64,000 nucleotides of DNA from Pseudomonas viridiflava (GCF_900582195.1 NZ_UTHA01000001.1:248001-312000), one strand, 5' to 3'. Numbered from the stretch's first letter, positions 1 through 9,494 are shown. The notes: generated by a model not told the origin, from the sequence alone. Made by a program: numbers and translations.

Positions 1-466
1 AGCCGATTTCCGCCAGTTGCCGGGCGATGATCGGGTCATCGCTGGTGTAAACCATCACGTCGAAGCCTTCCTTGACCAGCGTTTCGGCGGCCTTGAGGGT
101 TTCGATCACGTTAGGGAACAGAGTTTTCTGGTCGGCCAGCACTTCCAGCTTCACCAGGTTATGGCCGTCGAGCAGCTCACGGGCCAGGCGGCAGGTGCGC
201 ACGGCTTCGATAGCGTCGTAGCAACCAGCGGTGTTCGGCAGGAAGGTGTAGCGCTCCGGCGACAGCACGTCGAGCAGGTTCGGCTCGCCTTCGATCTGGC
301 CCAGGTTGGTGCGGCGCACGGCGAAGGTGACGATCTCGGCACCCGAGGCTTCGATGGCCTGACGGGTTTCTTCCATGTCACGGTACTTGCCGGTACCGAC
401 CAGCAAACGCGACTGGTAAGTACGACCGGCCAGCACAAAAGGCTTGTCGCTACGAACGATGCTCAT
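1..466 (-). CDS. thiG: Thiazole synthase ThiG (3' end outside window)
   Basis: ThiG builds the thiazole phosphate ring of thiamine from deoxyxylulose phosphate, dehydroglycine and the sulfur carried by ThiS. Only the first 155 codons are inside the window; the family is about 260 residues, so roughly 105 C-terminal residues lie beyond base 1. The N-terminus begins [20 protein letters not shown] and continues with the typical LLVGTGKY and EIVTFAVRR segments. The start is the ATG at 466-464, preceded on the minus strand by a GAGGATT-like Shine-Dalgarno. It lies 60 bp downstream of thiS on the same strand, the usual thiS-thiG operon order. Confidence 0.95.
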   Translation of the reverse strand, partial: MSIVRSDKPFVLAGRTYQSRLLVGTGKYRDMEETRQAIEASGAEIVTFAVRRTNLGQIEGEPNLLDVLSPERYTFLPNTAGCYDAIEAVRTCRLARELLDGHNLVKLEVLADQKTLFPNVIETLKAAETLVKEGFDVMVYTSDDPIIARQLAEIG

Positions 467-526
467 GGGGAATCCTCTTTAGGGGTGAGGGTCTTGCAGA
501 ATTCTGTGCCGATGCGGGCCGGACGA

Positions 527-727
527 TCAGCCGCCGCCGATGGCGTGCACCACTTCAACGTTGTCGCCATCGTTGAGCGTGGTGTCGGCATGCTGGCTGC
601 GCGGGACGATATCCAGATTGAGCTCGACTGCCACTCGGCGTCCGGTCAGTTCCAGACGGGTGATCAGGGCCGCAACGGTCTCGCCGTCGGGCAGTTCAAG
701 GGATTCACCGTTCAACTGAATGCGCAT
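527..727 (-). CDS. thiS: Sulfur carrier protein ThiS
   Basis: ThiS is a small ubiquitin-fold protein whose C-terminal Gly-Gly is adenylated and converted to a thiocarboxylate, which donates sulfur to ThiG. The 66-residue product starts [20 protein letters not shown] and ends VVHAIGGG, giving the required terminal GG. Size and ending fit the family exactly. It is the first gene of the pair with thiG downstream. Confidence 0.97.
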   Translation of the reverse strand: MRIQLNGESLELPDGETVAALITRLELTGRRVAVELNLDIVPRSQHADTTLNDGDNVEVVHAIGGG

Positions 728-798
728 GCGCTAGGCCGCCATCATTTTTAGGGGGTGGCATTCTAGCCCGATCATGACCTAAAGGTCAGCACCAAGCG

Positions 799-1179
799 TC
801 AAGCGGTTGGTTGCAAGCGCCAGGCGGCGAGCCCGAGGCAAACCCATCCGGCCAGAAACGCCAGACCACCAAACGGAGTGATGATGCCGAGTTTGCTGAT
901 ACCGGTGGTGGTCAGTACGTAGAGACTACCGGAGAACAGCAGGATGCCGACGGCGAAGGAAACGCCGGCCCACGTCACCAGCCGTCCCTGAATCTGCGTG
1001 GCCAGCAGCGCGACACCGAACAATGCCAGGGTGTGCACCAGTTGGTAGGTAACGCCGGTATGGAAAATCGCCAGATACTCCGGCGTCAGGCGGTTTTTCA
1101 GACCATGGGCAGCGAACGCACCCAAAGCGACTCCGGTGAAACCAAAAAAAGCAGCCAGCATCAAAAAGCCACGCAGCAT
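799..1179 (-). CDS. DUF423 family inner-membrane protein
   Basis: A 126-residue very hydrophobic protein with about four predicted membrane helices (roughly residues 4-24, 44-62, 70-88 and 98-120). The early motif GVALGAFAAHGLK and the later ITPFGGLAFLAGW are typical of DUF423 (YgdD-like) proteins. The biochemical role is unknown. It is divergent from mtgA, the two starts being about 75 bp apart. The start at 1179 gives MLRGFLMLAAFFG and a full first helix. Confidence 0.85.
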   Translation of the reverse strand: MLRGFLMLAAFFGFTGVALGAFAAHGLKNRLTPEYLAIFHTGVTYQLVHTLALFGVALLATQIQGRLVTWAGVSFAVGILLFSGSLYVLTTTGISKLGIITPFGGLAFLAGWVCLGLAAWRLQPTA

Positions 1180-1253
1180 TGGGAACTCCAGTCAAACGCG
1201 ATCGGCAGGGTCTGTATAATGGCCCGCTCCACCGGTTCGGCCAAGCCATCTCT

Positions 1254-1976
1254 ATGCTGCGTACTATTTTCCGTCGTCTCACGAAGGCCCTGCTCTGGTT
1301 CGCCGGCGGCAGCGTCTTGCTGGTGCTGGTATTTCGCTTCGTGCCGCCGCCGGGTACGGCGTTGATGGTCGAGCGCAAGATCGAATCGTGGGTCGATGGC
1401 GAGCCGATCGACCTGCAGCGCACATGGAAGCCGTGGGACGAGATCTCCGACGATCTCAAAGTGGCGGTCATGGCGGGGGAGGATCAGAAGTTTCCCGAGC
1501 ATTGGGGTTTTGACTTCAGTGCGATCCAGGCAGCGCTTGCTCATAACGAACTCGGTGGATCGATTCGCGGGGCCAGCACCTTGAGCCAGCAGGTGTCGAA
1601 GAACCTGTTTTTGTGGGCCGGGCGCAGCTATCTGCGTAAAGGTCTGGAGGCCTGGTTTACCGCGTTGATCGAGGTGTTCTGGCCCAAGCAGCGGATTCTT
1701 GAGGTGTACCTGAACAGCGTCGAGTGGGATGACGGGGTGTTTGGTGCGGAAGCGGCGGCTCGGCATCACTTTGGTGTGAGCGCGAAGTCGTTGTCACGGC
1801 AGCAGGCGAGTTATCTTGCCGCCGTTCTGCCGAATCCTCGGGTGTGGAGTGCTAGCCATCCGACTGCTTATGTGTCGCGCCGGGCCGGGTGGATTCGGCA
1901 GCAGATGAGTCAGTTGGGTGGGGATAGCTATTTGCTGGGCCTGAACGATTCGCGGCGGGCGCCTTGGTCGCGATAA
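1254..1976 (+). CDS. mtgA: Monofunctional peptidoglycan glycosyltransferase MtgA
   Basis: MtgA polymerises lipid II into glycan strands at the outer face of the inner membrane (family GT51) without a transpeptidase domain. The 240-residue product has one N-terminal membrane anchor (about residues 12-31), then the catalytic signature EDQKFPEHWGFDF (catalytic Glu near residue 76), GASTLSQQVSKNLFLW and the second catalytic region RILEVYLNSVEWDDGVFG. The ATG at 1254 is chosen because it gives MLRTIFRRLTKALLW directly before the anchor; an in-frame ATG upstream at 1179 would add 25 unrelated residues over the divergent promoter region. Confidence 0.95.
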   Translation: MLRTIFRRLTKALLWFAGGSVLLVLVFRFVPPPGTALMVERKIESWVDGEPIDLQRTWKPWDEISDDLKVAVMAGEDQKFPEHWGFDFSAIQAALAHNELGGSIRGASTLSQQVSKNLFLWAGRSYLRKGLEAWFTALIEVFWPKQRILEVYLNSVEWDDGVFGAEAAARHHFGVSAKSLSRQQASYLAAVLPNPRVWSASHPTAYVSRRAGWIRQQMSQLGGDSYLLGLNDSRRAPWSR

Positions 1977-2008
1977 CCGATCAAAGATCTCCAAACCCTG
2001 AAGATCCC

Positions 2009-2098
2009 TGTGGGAGCGAGCTTGCTCGCGAATGCGGTGGATCATTCAGCAGTGGCGGTGACTGACACTCCGCCTTCGCGAGCAAGCTCGCTCCCACA
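2009..2098. repeat. REPIN (inverted pair of REP sequences)
   Basis: Two REP units face each other: TGTGGGAGCGAGCTTGCTCG at the left and its complement at the right, about 40 bp apart. The spacer holds gcggtgg..actgacactccgcc, so the whole 90 bp can fold into one long hairpin. It lies between mtgA and the shared terminator. The same element recurs at 12011, 28691, 44725, 55162 and 57386. Confidence 0.9.
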
Positions 2099-2124
2099 TG
2101 GGTTTTGTGTGAAGCCTGAATGAA

Positions 2125-2157
2125 AACGCCCCGATCATCGCTGATCGGGGCGTTTTT
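2125..2157. terminator. Bidirectional rho-independent terminator between mtgA and rpoH
   Basis: Stem ACGCCCCGATCA / TGATCGGGGCGT with a TCGC loop, preceded by AAAA and followed by TTTTTT. It can therefore stop transcription from both convergent genes, mtgA and rpoH. Confidence 0.9.
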
Positions 2158-2174
2158 TATTACCTGCTCGCCGG

Positions 2175-3029
2175 TTATGCGGCGATCGACAACTTGAGCT
2201 TGTTCATCGCGCTCTTCTCGAGCTGACGGATCCGCTCGGCCGATACGTTGTACTTCTGCGCCAGGTCGTGCAGCGTGGCTTTCTCTTCGGCCAGCCAGCG
2301 CTGGTAGAGGATGTCGCGGCTGCGTTCGTCCAGCACTTCCAGCGCTTCATGCAGGTTGCTGTTGGAGTTGTCGCTCCAGTCGGCATCTTCCAGTTGACGC
2401 GCCGGGTCGTACCGGTGGTCTTCCAGATAGTTGGCCGGCGACTGGAAAGCGCTGTCGTCGTCGGCTTCAGCAGCCGGGTCGAAAGCCATGTCATGGCCGG
2501 TCAGGCGACTTTCCATCTCGCGCACTTCACGCGGTTCAACGCCGAGGCTTTCTGCCACACGGTGGACTTCCTCGTTGTTCAGCCACGCCAGACGTTTCTT
2601 CTGGCTGCGCAGGTTGAAGAACAGCTTGCGCTGGGCCTTGGTGGTCGCGACTTTCACAATGCGCCAGTTGCGCAGTATGAACTCGTGAATTTCCGCCTTG
2701 ATCCAGTGCACGGCGAACGACACCAGACGCACACCCATTTCCGGGTTGAAGCGCTTCACGGCCTTCATCAGGCCGACGTTACCTTCCTGGATCAGGTCAG
2801 CCTGAGCCAGACCATAGCCGCTGTAGCTACGGGCGATATGTACAACAAAACGCAGGTGGGCGAGCACCATCTGCCGAGCCGCCCCCAAATCCTGCTCATA
2901 GTAGAGACTCTCGGCCAGTTCACGCTCCTGCTCCGGCGTCAGCAATGGAATGCTGTTGACGGTGTGCACGTAGGCTTCCAGGTTCGCACCCGGAACCAAC
3001 GCATACGCAGGTTGCAAAGAATTGGTCAT
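2175..3029 (-). CDS. rpoH: RNA polymerase heat-shock sigma factor RpoH (sigma-32)
   Basis: Directs RNA polymerase to heat-shock promoters. The 284-residue product starts [20 protein letters not shown]. It carries the region 2 core ([20 protein letters not shown] near residues 75-93), the RpoH-box QRKLFFNLR at about 133-141, and a C-terminal region 4 helix-turn-helix ending [16 protein letters not shown]. The ATG at 3029 has the Shine-Dalgarno GGGAGG on the minus strand just upstream; an upstream in-frame ATG at 3101 would add 24 residues unlike the family. It is last in the ftsY-ftsE-ftsX-rpoH order typical of gamma-proteobacteria. Confidence 0.97.
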   Translation of the reverse strand: MTNSLQPAYALVPGANLEAYVHTVNSIPLLTPEQERELAESLYYEQDLGAARQMVLAHLRFVVHIARSYSGYGLAQADLIQEGNVGLMKAVKRFNPEMGVRLVSFAVHWIKAEIHEFILRNWRIVKVATTKAQRKLFFNLRSQKKRLAWLNNEEVHRVAESLGVEPREVREMESRLTGHDMAFDPAAEADDDSAFQSPANYLEDHRYDPARQLEDADWSDNSNSNLHEALEVLDERSRDILYQRWLAEEKATLHDLAQKYNVSAERIRQLEKSAMNKLKLSIAA

Positions 3030-3144
3030 ACGAAAAAACCTCCCACTTACATACTCGTGCCTCTCGGCACTGCGAAAAATTGACCGGGAATTCAAGTGCA
3101 AGTTCCCAAAAAAACCGCGAGGTCAATCACGCGCAAAAAAGATT

Positions 3145-4170
3145 CTACTTCGGCGCCAGCTCCCTGAGATGGCGTGCGACTGCAATCCATGCACCGATAT
3201 AACCCAACAGCACCGCGCCAAGCAAGAGCGACAGACCGTCGGCAACTGGCACTCCGGCCAGCGCGAAATCACTGCCGTACAAGCCGGCCAGCCCAACCAC
3301 CGCATCGTTCAGCCAGTTCAGGCCGAACGCCAATACACCCCAGGACAACAGTCCCGCACCGAAGCCATACAACGCGCCCATATAAAGGAAGGGACGCCGA
3401 ACATAGCTGTCAGTGCCGCCGACGAGTTTAATCACTTCTATCTCGGTGCGGCGGTTTTCAATATGAAGACGAATGGTATTGCCTATCACCAAAAGTAATG
3501 CAGAAACCAGCAGCACCGTCAGACCGAAGACAAAACGATCGCCAAGCTTGAGGATGGCGGCCAGACGCTCGACCCAGACTAGATCAAGTTGCGCCTGTTG
3601 TACCTTGGGCAGCTCGGAAAGTTTTTGTCTTAATGCTTCCAGGGTTGGCTTGTCGACCTCGTTCGGGGTGACCAGCACCACGCCCGGCAAGGGGTTCTCA
3701 GGCAGCTCGCGCAGGGCTTCCCCCAGCCCGGACTGCTGCTGGAACTCTTCCAGCGCCTGATCGCGGCCGACATATTCAGCATCAGCTACGCCGGGCATGC
3801 CTTTGATCTGCTCGCGCAACGACTCGCCCTGCTCCGGACTGGCGTCGAGTTGCAGATACAAGGAAATCTGCGCCGCACGCTGCCACGAACCGCCAAGACG
3901 TTCGACGTTATTGAGCAACAGCGAAAGCCCCATCGGCAGACTCAGCGCCACGGCCATCACCATGCAGGTGAAGAAGCTACCGATTGGCTGCTTGCCGAGA
4001 CGACGCAGACTGTCGAGCAGGCTGGCGCGATGGCTTTCGACCCACGCACGGAACAACGTGGCGAAATCCGGACCATCGTCATCATCGTGCTTTTTCTTCT
4101 TCGGCGGCTGCGGATCGGCGGCTTTCGGGGCCACGCGCTCGGAAACCTTCGGACTGCGTGTGGCACTCAT
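3145..4170 (-). CDS. ftsX: Cell-division ABC-like permease FtsX
   Basis: FtsX, with FtsE, transmits ATP-driven conformational change at the septum to periplasmic activators of amidases. The 341-residue protein has a cytoplasmic tail rich in Lys and Asp (KKKKHDDDDG, residues 24-33). Four helices follow at about 66-87, 212-232, 261-283 and 311-333, with the large periplasmic domain between helices 1 and 2. This is the standard FtsX layout. Its start overlaps the ftsE stop by 4 bp (4167-4170), indicating translational coupling. Confidence 0.96.
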   Translation of the reverse strand: MSATRSPKVSERVAPKAADPQPPKKKKHDDDDGPDFATLFRAWVESHRASLLDSLRRLGKQPIGSFFTCMVMAVALSLPMGLSLLLNNVERLGGSWQRAAQISLYLQLDASPEQGESLREQIKGMPGVADAEYVGRDQALEEFQQQSGLGEALRELPENPLPGVVLVTPNEVDKPTLEALRQKLSELPKVQQAQLDLVWVERLAAILKLGDRFVFGLTVLLVSALLLVIGNTIRLHIENRRTEIEVIKLVGGTDSYVRRPFLYMGALYGFGAGLLSWGVLAFGLNWLNDAVVGLAGLYGSDFALAGVPVADGLSLLLGAVLLGYIGAWIAVARHLRELAPK

Positions 4171-4838
4171 ACCCCGGCCTCCCCGTCGCCGATCAATCGG
4201 CCGCGTTGCAGGGTCAGCATGCGGTGACGCATGCGCGCGATCAGTGCCAGGTCGTGACTGGCGATCAGCACGCTGGTGCCCAGACGATTGATGTCTTCGA
4301 ACACGCCCATGATCTCGGCCGCCAGACGCGGGTCGAGGTTACCGGTCGGTTCGTCCGCCAGCAGCAAGGCCGGACGGTGAACGATGGCGCGGGCAATGCC
4401 GACGCGCTGTTGCTGACCGGTGGACAGGTCGCCCGGGTACAGATCGGTTTTATCCGAAAGCGCCACGCGCTCCAGCGCCGAATCGACACGCTTGGCGATT
4501 TCGGCCTTGGACAGCCCGAGAATCTGTAGCGGCAAGGCGACGTTGTTGAACACCGTGCGATCGAACAGCAACTGGTGGTTCTGGAACACCACGCCGATCT
4601 GCCGGCGCAGGAACGGAATCTGCGCGTTGCTGATGGTGCTCAGGTCTTGCCCGGCCAGCAGCAGTTTGCCGCTGGTCGGACGCTCCATCGCCAGCAACAG
4701 GCGCAACAAGGTGGATTTACCGGCACCGGAGTGGCCGGTAACAAACAAGAACTCGCCACGACGGACTCGAAAGCTCAGCTCATGCAAGCCGACGTGACCG
4801 TTCGGGTAGCGTTTACCGACCTGTTCGAAACGAATCAT
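4167..4838 (-). CDS. ftsE: Cell-division ATP-binding protein FtsE
   Basis: ATPase partner of FtsX at the division septum. The 223 residues include Walker A GHSGAGKST (35-43), the signature LSTGQQQRVGIARA (from 138) and Walker B LLLADEPTGNLD (from 158). Length and motif spacing match the family. It overlaps ftsY by 4 bp upstream (4835-4838) and ftsX by 4 bp downstream, so the three genes form a tightly coupled operon. Confidence 0.97.
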   Translation of the reverse strand: MIRFEQVGKRYPNGHVGLHELSFRVRRGEFLFVTGHSGAGKSTLLRLLLAMERPTSGKLLLAGQDLSTISNAQIPFLRRQIGVVFQNHQLLFDRTVFNNVALPLQILGLSKAEIAKRVDSALERVALSDKTDLYPGDLSTGQQQRVGIARAIVHRPALLLADEPTGNLDPRLAAEIMGVFEDINRLGTSVLIASHDLALIARMRHRMLTLQRGRLIGDGEAGV

Positions 4839-6313
4839 GAACGCTCCCGCTCGGCAAACAGTGCCTGGACAAAGGGTTCGGCTTCAAAGGTACGCAAATC
4901 GTCGATGCCTTCACCGACGCCGATGTAGCGAATCGGCAGACCAAATTGCTTGGCCAGGGCGAAAATCACCCCGCCCTTGGCGGTACCGTCGAGCTTGGTC
5001 AGCGCCAGGCCGGTCAGTTCGACGGTCTGGTTGAATTGCTTGGCCTGATTGATCGCGTTCTGGCCAGTACCGGCGTCGAGCACCAGCAGCACTTCGTGCG
5101 GTGCGTCGGCGTCGAGCTTGCCGATCACCCGGCGAACCTTCTTCAGTTCTTCCATCAGATTGTCTTTGGTGTGCAGACGACCGGCGGTGTCGGCGATCAA
5201 TACGTCGATGCCGCGGGCCTTGGCAGCCTGTACGGCGTCGAAGATCACCGAAGCCGAGTCGGCGCCGGTGTGCTGGGCGATCACCGGGATCTTGTTGCGC
5301 TCGCCCCAGACTTGCAGTTGTTCCACGGCAGCAGCGCGGAAGGTGTCACCGGCGGCGAGCATGACTTTCTTGCCTTCCAGTTGCAGCTTCTTCGCCAGTT
5401 TGCCGATGGTGGTGGTTTTGCCGGCGCCGTTGACGCCAACCACCAGAATCACGAAAGGCTTGTTCTGCGAGGCGATTTTCAGCGGCTGTTCAACCGGTTT
5501 GAGCATCGCGGCCAGCTCGGCCTGCAGGGATTTGTAAAGCGCATCGGCGTCGGCCAGTTCTTTGCGGGCGACCTTCTGGGTCAGCCGCTGGATGATCTGC
5601 GTGGTGGCTTCGACGCCGACGTCGGCGGTGAGCAGACGGGTTTCGAGGTCATCGAGCAGATCGTCGTCAATGGTTTTGCGCCCGAGGAACAAGCTGGCCA
5701 TGCCCTCGCCGATGCTGGCGCTGGTTTTCGACAGGCCTTGCTTGAGGCGGGCGAAGAAACCGGCTTTGGTTTCTTCGGTGCGCGGGGCTTCGGCTGGTGC
5801 TTCGGCGACCACTTCAACCGGCACGACTGGCGCAACCGCAACAGGTGCAGGTGCTGGTTCGGGCTGCTGAACAATCGGAGCAACTGGCTCGGCAACAACC
5901 GGCGCAGGCTCGACAACCGGTTCATCCACAGGTGCCGGAGCCACCTCTGGAGCAAACGCAGCAGGCGCAGGAATTTCTGGGGTGATGTGCGGCGCGGCCT
6001 CTTCAACCAACGCCACTGGCTCTTCCGCCACTGGCAAAGTCAGCCATGGCTCAGCCGCCGGAGTCAGCGGCAGTTCAGCCGCCACAGGCGCTTCTGGTTC
6101 TGGCTCAACCGGTTGCAACACCGGCTCGGCAATCGGCAGAACGATCGGTGCCGGCTCTTCTTCTATAACCGGAGTCGGCGCCGGAGCAGGCTCAGGAATC
6201 GCGGGCGGCTGTTCGACGACGGGTTCCTGCGGTTTCTTACGCAGCCATCCGAACAGGCTTTTCTTCTCGCCAGCCGCAGCTGGGGTCTTCTTGTCGTCGT
6301 TGGAACCAAACAT
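4835..6313 (-). CDS. ftsY: Signal recognition particle receptor FtsY
   Basis: Docks SRP-ribosome complexes at the inner membrane and hydrolyses GTP together with Ffh. The 492-residue product has a basic N-terminal segment (to about residue 30), then a roughly 150-residue low-complexity linker of Pro, Ala, Glu and Val. The NG domain follows, with G1 GVNGAGKTTT at about 293-302, DTAGR at 375-379 and TKLDG at 439-443. The NG domain is intact and canonical. The acidic repetitive linker is longer than the E. coli acidic A-domain style would need. First gene of the ftsYEX operon, divergent from the M16 peptidase genes. Confidence 0.96.
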   Translation of the reverse strand: MFGSNDDKKTPAAAGEKKSLFGWLRKKPQEPVVEQPPAIPEPAPAPTPVIEEEPAPIVLPIAEPVLQPVEPEPEAPVAAELPLTPAAEPWLTLPVAEEPVALVEEAAPHITPEIPAPAAFAPEVAPAPVDEPVVEPAPVVAEPVAPIVQQPEPAPAPVAVAPVVPVEVVAEAPAEAPRTEETKAGFFARLKQGLSKTSASIGEGMASLFLGRKTIDDDLLDDLETRLLTADVGVEATTQIIQRLTQKVARKELADADALYKSLQAELAAMLKPVEQPLKIASQNKPFVILVVGVNGAGKTTTIGKLAKKLQLEGKKVMLAAGDTFRAAAVEQLQVWGERNKIPVIAQHTGADSASVIFDAVQAAKARGIDVLIADTAGRLHTKDNLMEELKKVRRVIGKLDADAPHEVLLVLDAGTGQNAINQAKQFNQTVELTGLALTKLDGTAKGGVIFALAKQFGLPIRYIGVGEGIDDLRTFEAEPFVQALFAERERS

Positions 6314-6658
6314 GGAGGACGGCTATCTCACGGTAGCGACGCGCCATAAGGGCGCCCCGGCAAATAAATATTCGATGCAGAACAGACTGTGTTTCATCCA
6401 GCTTGTTCACGCGCAACATTTTGTCGAGGCGCCACAGGCACCTCAAAGGTCGATTAATACGAAGGACTGGAACGGCATCGTCGGCGAAAACGCAGAGTTT
6501 AGCTGACAAACTCAAAGCTTCTTCCGGGAACCCATACAACCTCTCGACCGATCAGTGGCTTGATAGGCGTGGCCGCCAGTAAAACGGATCAGTATCCTAG
6601 CACCTCCTCGCCCGCCTAGGCTAAGACCAAGCGGGCAGCCCAACAGGTTAAAAAACGA
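6314..6658. other. 345-bp divergent intergenic region without a gene
   Basis: Lies between the starts of ftsY (leftward) and the first M16 peptidase (rightward), so it must hold both promoters. I see no convincing reading frame, RNA gene or REP element in it. It includes a modestly AT-rich stretch around 6360-6380. Confidence 0.5.
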
Positions 6659-8014
6659 ATGAATGCTCTAGCCCGCCGCGCTGCAGGCCTGCTGCTCAGC
6701 ACAGTCTGCCTGCCCCTTTCGGCCCTGGCGGCCGATCCGCAACCGACCCACGAATTCACCCTCGACAACGGCCTCAAGGTCGTTGTGCGCGAAGACCATC
6801 GCGCGCCGGTGGTGGTCTCGCAGGTCTGGTACAAGGTCGGCTCCAGCTACGAAACCCCGGGCCAGACCGGTCTGTCACACGCGCTTGAGCACATGATGTT
6901 CAAGGGCAGCGAAAAAGTCGGCCCCGGCGAAGCCTCGTTGATCCTTCGCGACCTGGGCGCCGAAGAGAACGCTTTCACCAGCGACGACTTCACTGCTTAT
7001 TACCAGGTGCTGGCCCGTGACCGTCTGGGCGTGGCGTTCGAACTGGAAGCCGACCGCATGGCCAATCTGCGCCTGCCGGCCGACGAGTTTGCCAAGGAAA
7101 TCGAAGTCATCAAGGAAGAGCGCCGTTTGCGCACCGATGACAAGCCGATGTCCAAGGCTTACGAGCGCTACAAGGCCATGGCCTACCCGGCCAGCGGCTA
7201 TCACACGCCGACCATCGGCTGGATGGCTGACCTCGACCGCATGAAGGTCGAAGAGCTGCGCCACTGGTACCAATCCTGGTACGTGCCGAACAACGCCACA
7301 CTGGTGGTGGTTGGCGATGTGACCCCGGACGAAGTGAAAACCCTCGCCCAGCGCTATTTCGGCCCGATCGCCAAGCGCGACGTGCCACCGGCGAAAAAGC
7401 CGCTTGAACTGGCCGAGCCGGGAGAACGCCAGATCACCCTGCACGTGCAGACGCAACTGCCTAGCCTGATGCTCGGTTTCAACGTGCCAAGCATCGCCAC
7501 GGCTGAAGACAAACGCTCGGTCAACGCCCTGCGCCTGATCTCGGCGCTGCTCGACGGTGGGTACAGCGGTCGCATCCCGACACAGCTGGAACGCGGCGAA
7601 GAGCTGGTTTCCGGCGGTTCGTCGAGCTACGACGCTTACACCCGTGGCGACAGCCTGTTCACCCTGTCGGCAACCCCGAATACGCAGAAGAAAAAGACCA
7701 TGGCGCAAGCCGAGGCCGGTCTGTGGAAACTGCTGGAGCAGCTGAAGACCACCGCGCCGTCTGCTGAAGAACTCGAGCGTGTGCGTGCACAAGTGATCGC
7801 CGGTCTGGTCTTCGAACGTGATTCGATCACCAGCCAGGCCACCGCCATCGGTCAACTGGAAACCGTCGGCCTGTCGTGGAAACTGATGGACACCGAACTC
7901 GCCGATCTGGAAAGCGTGACCCCGCAAGACATCCAGAACGCCGCCAAGCTGTATTTCACCCGCGAACGTCTCAGCGTCGCCCACGTCCTGCCACTGGAGA
8001 CGACTCATGAGTAA
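6659..8014 (+). CDS. M16 family zinc peptidase, catalytic partner, exported
   Basis: A periplasmic zinc metallopeptidase of the insulinase/pitrilysin family. The 451 residues start with a signal peptide ending near SALAADPQ (cleavage about residue 25). The inverted zinc motif HALEH is at residues 74-78, with the distal Glu ligand near 154 (EVIKEER), exactly the spacing expected. The two M16 half-domains follow. It overlaps the next gene by 8 bp. That gene is a second M16 protein without the zinc motif, so the two probably form an active/inactive heterodimer. Physiological substrate unknown. Confidence 0.9.
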   Translation: MNALARRAAGLLLSTVCLPLSALAADPQPTHEFTLDNGLKVVVREDHRAPVVVSQVWYKVGSSYETPGQTGLSHALEHMMFKGSEKVGPGEASLILRDLGAEENAFTSDDFTAYYQVLARDRLGVAFELEADRMANLRLPADEFAKEIEVIKEERRLRTDDKPMSKAYERYKAMAYPASGYHTPTIGWMADLDRMKVEELRHWYQSWYVPNNATLVVVGDVTPDEVKTLAQRYFGPIAKRDVPPAKKPLELAEPGERQITLHVQTQLPSLMLGFNVPSIATAEDKRSVNALRLISALLDGGYSGRIPTQLERGEELVSGGSSSYDAYTRGDSLFTLSATPNTQKKKTMAQAEAGLWKLLEQLKTTAPSAEELERVRAQVIAGLVFERDSITSQATAIGQLETVGLSWKLMDTELADLESVTPQDIQNAAKLYFTRERLSVAHVLPLETTHE

Positions 8015-9494
8015 GCGCAAATCCCCACGCCTGCTGCTCGGCCTGATTGCCGTGGCGGTGATCGGCTCTGCCGCGCTCTACCTGTCGCCCGGCGTTGACA
8101 GCAATGCCAGTGAAGCGCTGGACAACGCCAAAACCAGCCAGAAGCTGCAATCGCTGGCCGAACTCGACGGCAAAGCCCCGGCCAGCCGCAAGCTCGATGT
8201 ACAAACCTGGAGCACCGCCGCAGGCGCCAAGGTGCTGTTCGTCGAAGCCCATGAGCTGCCGATGTTCGACATGCGCCTGATCTTCGCCGCCGGCAGCAGT
8301 CAGGACGGCAGCGCCTCCGGTCTGGCGGTGCTGACCAACGCGATGCTCAACGAAGGCGTCGCCGGCAAAGACGTCGGCGCCATCGCGCAAGGCTTCGAAG
8401 GTCTGGGGGCGGATTTCGGCAATGGCGCTTTCAAGGACATGGCGCTGGCTTCGCTGCGCAGTCTGAGTGCGCCTGAGCAACGTGAACCGGCGCTGAAGCT
8501 GTTTGCGGAAGTGGTCGGCAAACCGACCTTCCCGGCCGACTCCTTCGCGCGCATCAAGAACCAGATGCTTGCCGGTTTCGAGTACCAGAAACAGAACCCC
8601 GGCAAACTCGCCAGCCTTGAGCTGATGAAGCGTCTGTACGGTGATCACCCGTACGCGCATTCGAGCGACGGCAATCCGCAGAGCGTACCGAAGATCACCC
8701 TCGCGCAATTGCGTGAGTTTCACGCCAAGGCTTACGCGGCCGGCAACGTGGTGATCGCACTGGTCGGTGATCTGTCTCGCGCTGAAGCCGAGGCGATTGC
8801 CAATCAGGTCTCTTCTGCCCTGCCGAAAGGCCCGGCCTTGGCGAAGATCGCTCAGCCGCAGGAACCGAAGGCCAGTATCAACCACATCGAGTTCCCGTCG
8901 AAGCAGACTAATCTGATGCTCGCGCAACTGGGCATCGACCGTGACGATCCGGATTACGCGGCGCTGTCGATGGGCAACCAGATCCTCGGTGGCGGCGGTT
9001 TCGGCACACGCCTGATGAGCGAAGTACGTGAGAAACGTGGCCTGACCTACGGCGTGTACTCTGCTTTTAGCCCGATGCAGGCTCGCGGCCCGTTCATGAT
9101 CAACCTGCAGACCCGTGCGGAAATGAGCGAGGGCACCCTGAAACTGGTGCAGGACGTGCTCGCCGATTACCTGAAAACCGGGCCGACGCAGAAGGAACTC
9201 GACGACGCCAAACGCGAACTCGCCGGCAGCTTCCCGCTGTCCACCGCGAGCAACGCCGATATCGTTGGCCAACTCGGCGCGATGGGCTTCTATAATCTGC
9301 CGCTGAGCTACCTGGATGATTTCATGCGTCAGTCGCAGAGCCTGACCGTGGAACAAGTCCGCGACGCCCTGAACAAACATCTGAGCACGGACAAAATGGT
9401 CATCGTCACAGCAGGCCCGACCGTGCCGCAAAAGCCGTTACCGGCCCCATCTGATAAACCTGCCGAGCAGCCGCTCGGGGTTCCGGAGCATTAA
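8007..9494 (+). CDS. M16 family protein lacking the zinc motif (non-catalytic partner)
   Basis: A 495-residue M16-fold protein with an N-terminal membrane/signal segment (about residues 8-27). Where the partner has HxxEH, this one reads GLAVLTNAMLNEGV, with no His-His-Glu set, so it should be catalytically dead. The C-terminal half keeps the conserved GGGGFGTRLMSEVREKRGL and YGVYS segments. It starts inside the end of the upstream peptidase and its stop shares one base with the rsmD start. Likely a structural or substrate-gating subunit. Confidence 0.88.
   Translation: MSKRKSPRLLLGLIAVAVIGSAALYLSPGVDSNASEALDNAKTSQKLQSLAELDGKAPASRKLDVQTWSTAAGAKVLFVEAHELPMFDMRLIFAAGSSQDGSASGLAVLTNAMLNEGVAGKDVGAIAQGFEGLGADFGNGAFKDMALASLRSLSAPEQREPALKLFAEVVGKPTFPADSFARIKNQMLAGFEYQKQNPGKLASLELMKRLYGDHPYAHSSDGNPQSVPKITLAQLREFHAKAYAAGNVVIALVGDLSRAEAEAIANQVSSALPKGPALAKIAQPQEPKASINHIEFPSKQTNLMLAQLGIDRDDPDYAALSMGNQILGGGGFGTRLMSEVREKRGLTYGVYSAFSPMQARGPFMINLQTRAEMSEGTLKLVQDVLADYLKTGPTQKELDDAKRELAGSFPLSTASNADIVGQLGAMGFYNLPLSYLDDFMRQSQSLTVEQVRDALNKHLSTDKMVIVTAGPTVPQKPLPAPSDKPAEQPLGVPEH

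Noticed and set aside
2009..2098. Repeated GTGGGAGCG units as a CRISPR array
   Set aside because: Units are inverted pairs scattered singly between genes, not regularly spaced direct repeats; no cas genes are present.
8007..9494. The second M16 protein as an active peptidase
   Set aside because: The HxxEH position reads TNAMLNEG, so zinc cannot be bound in the usual way.
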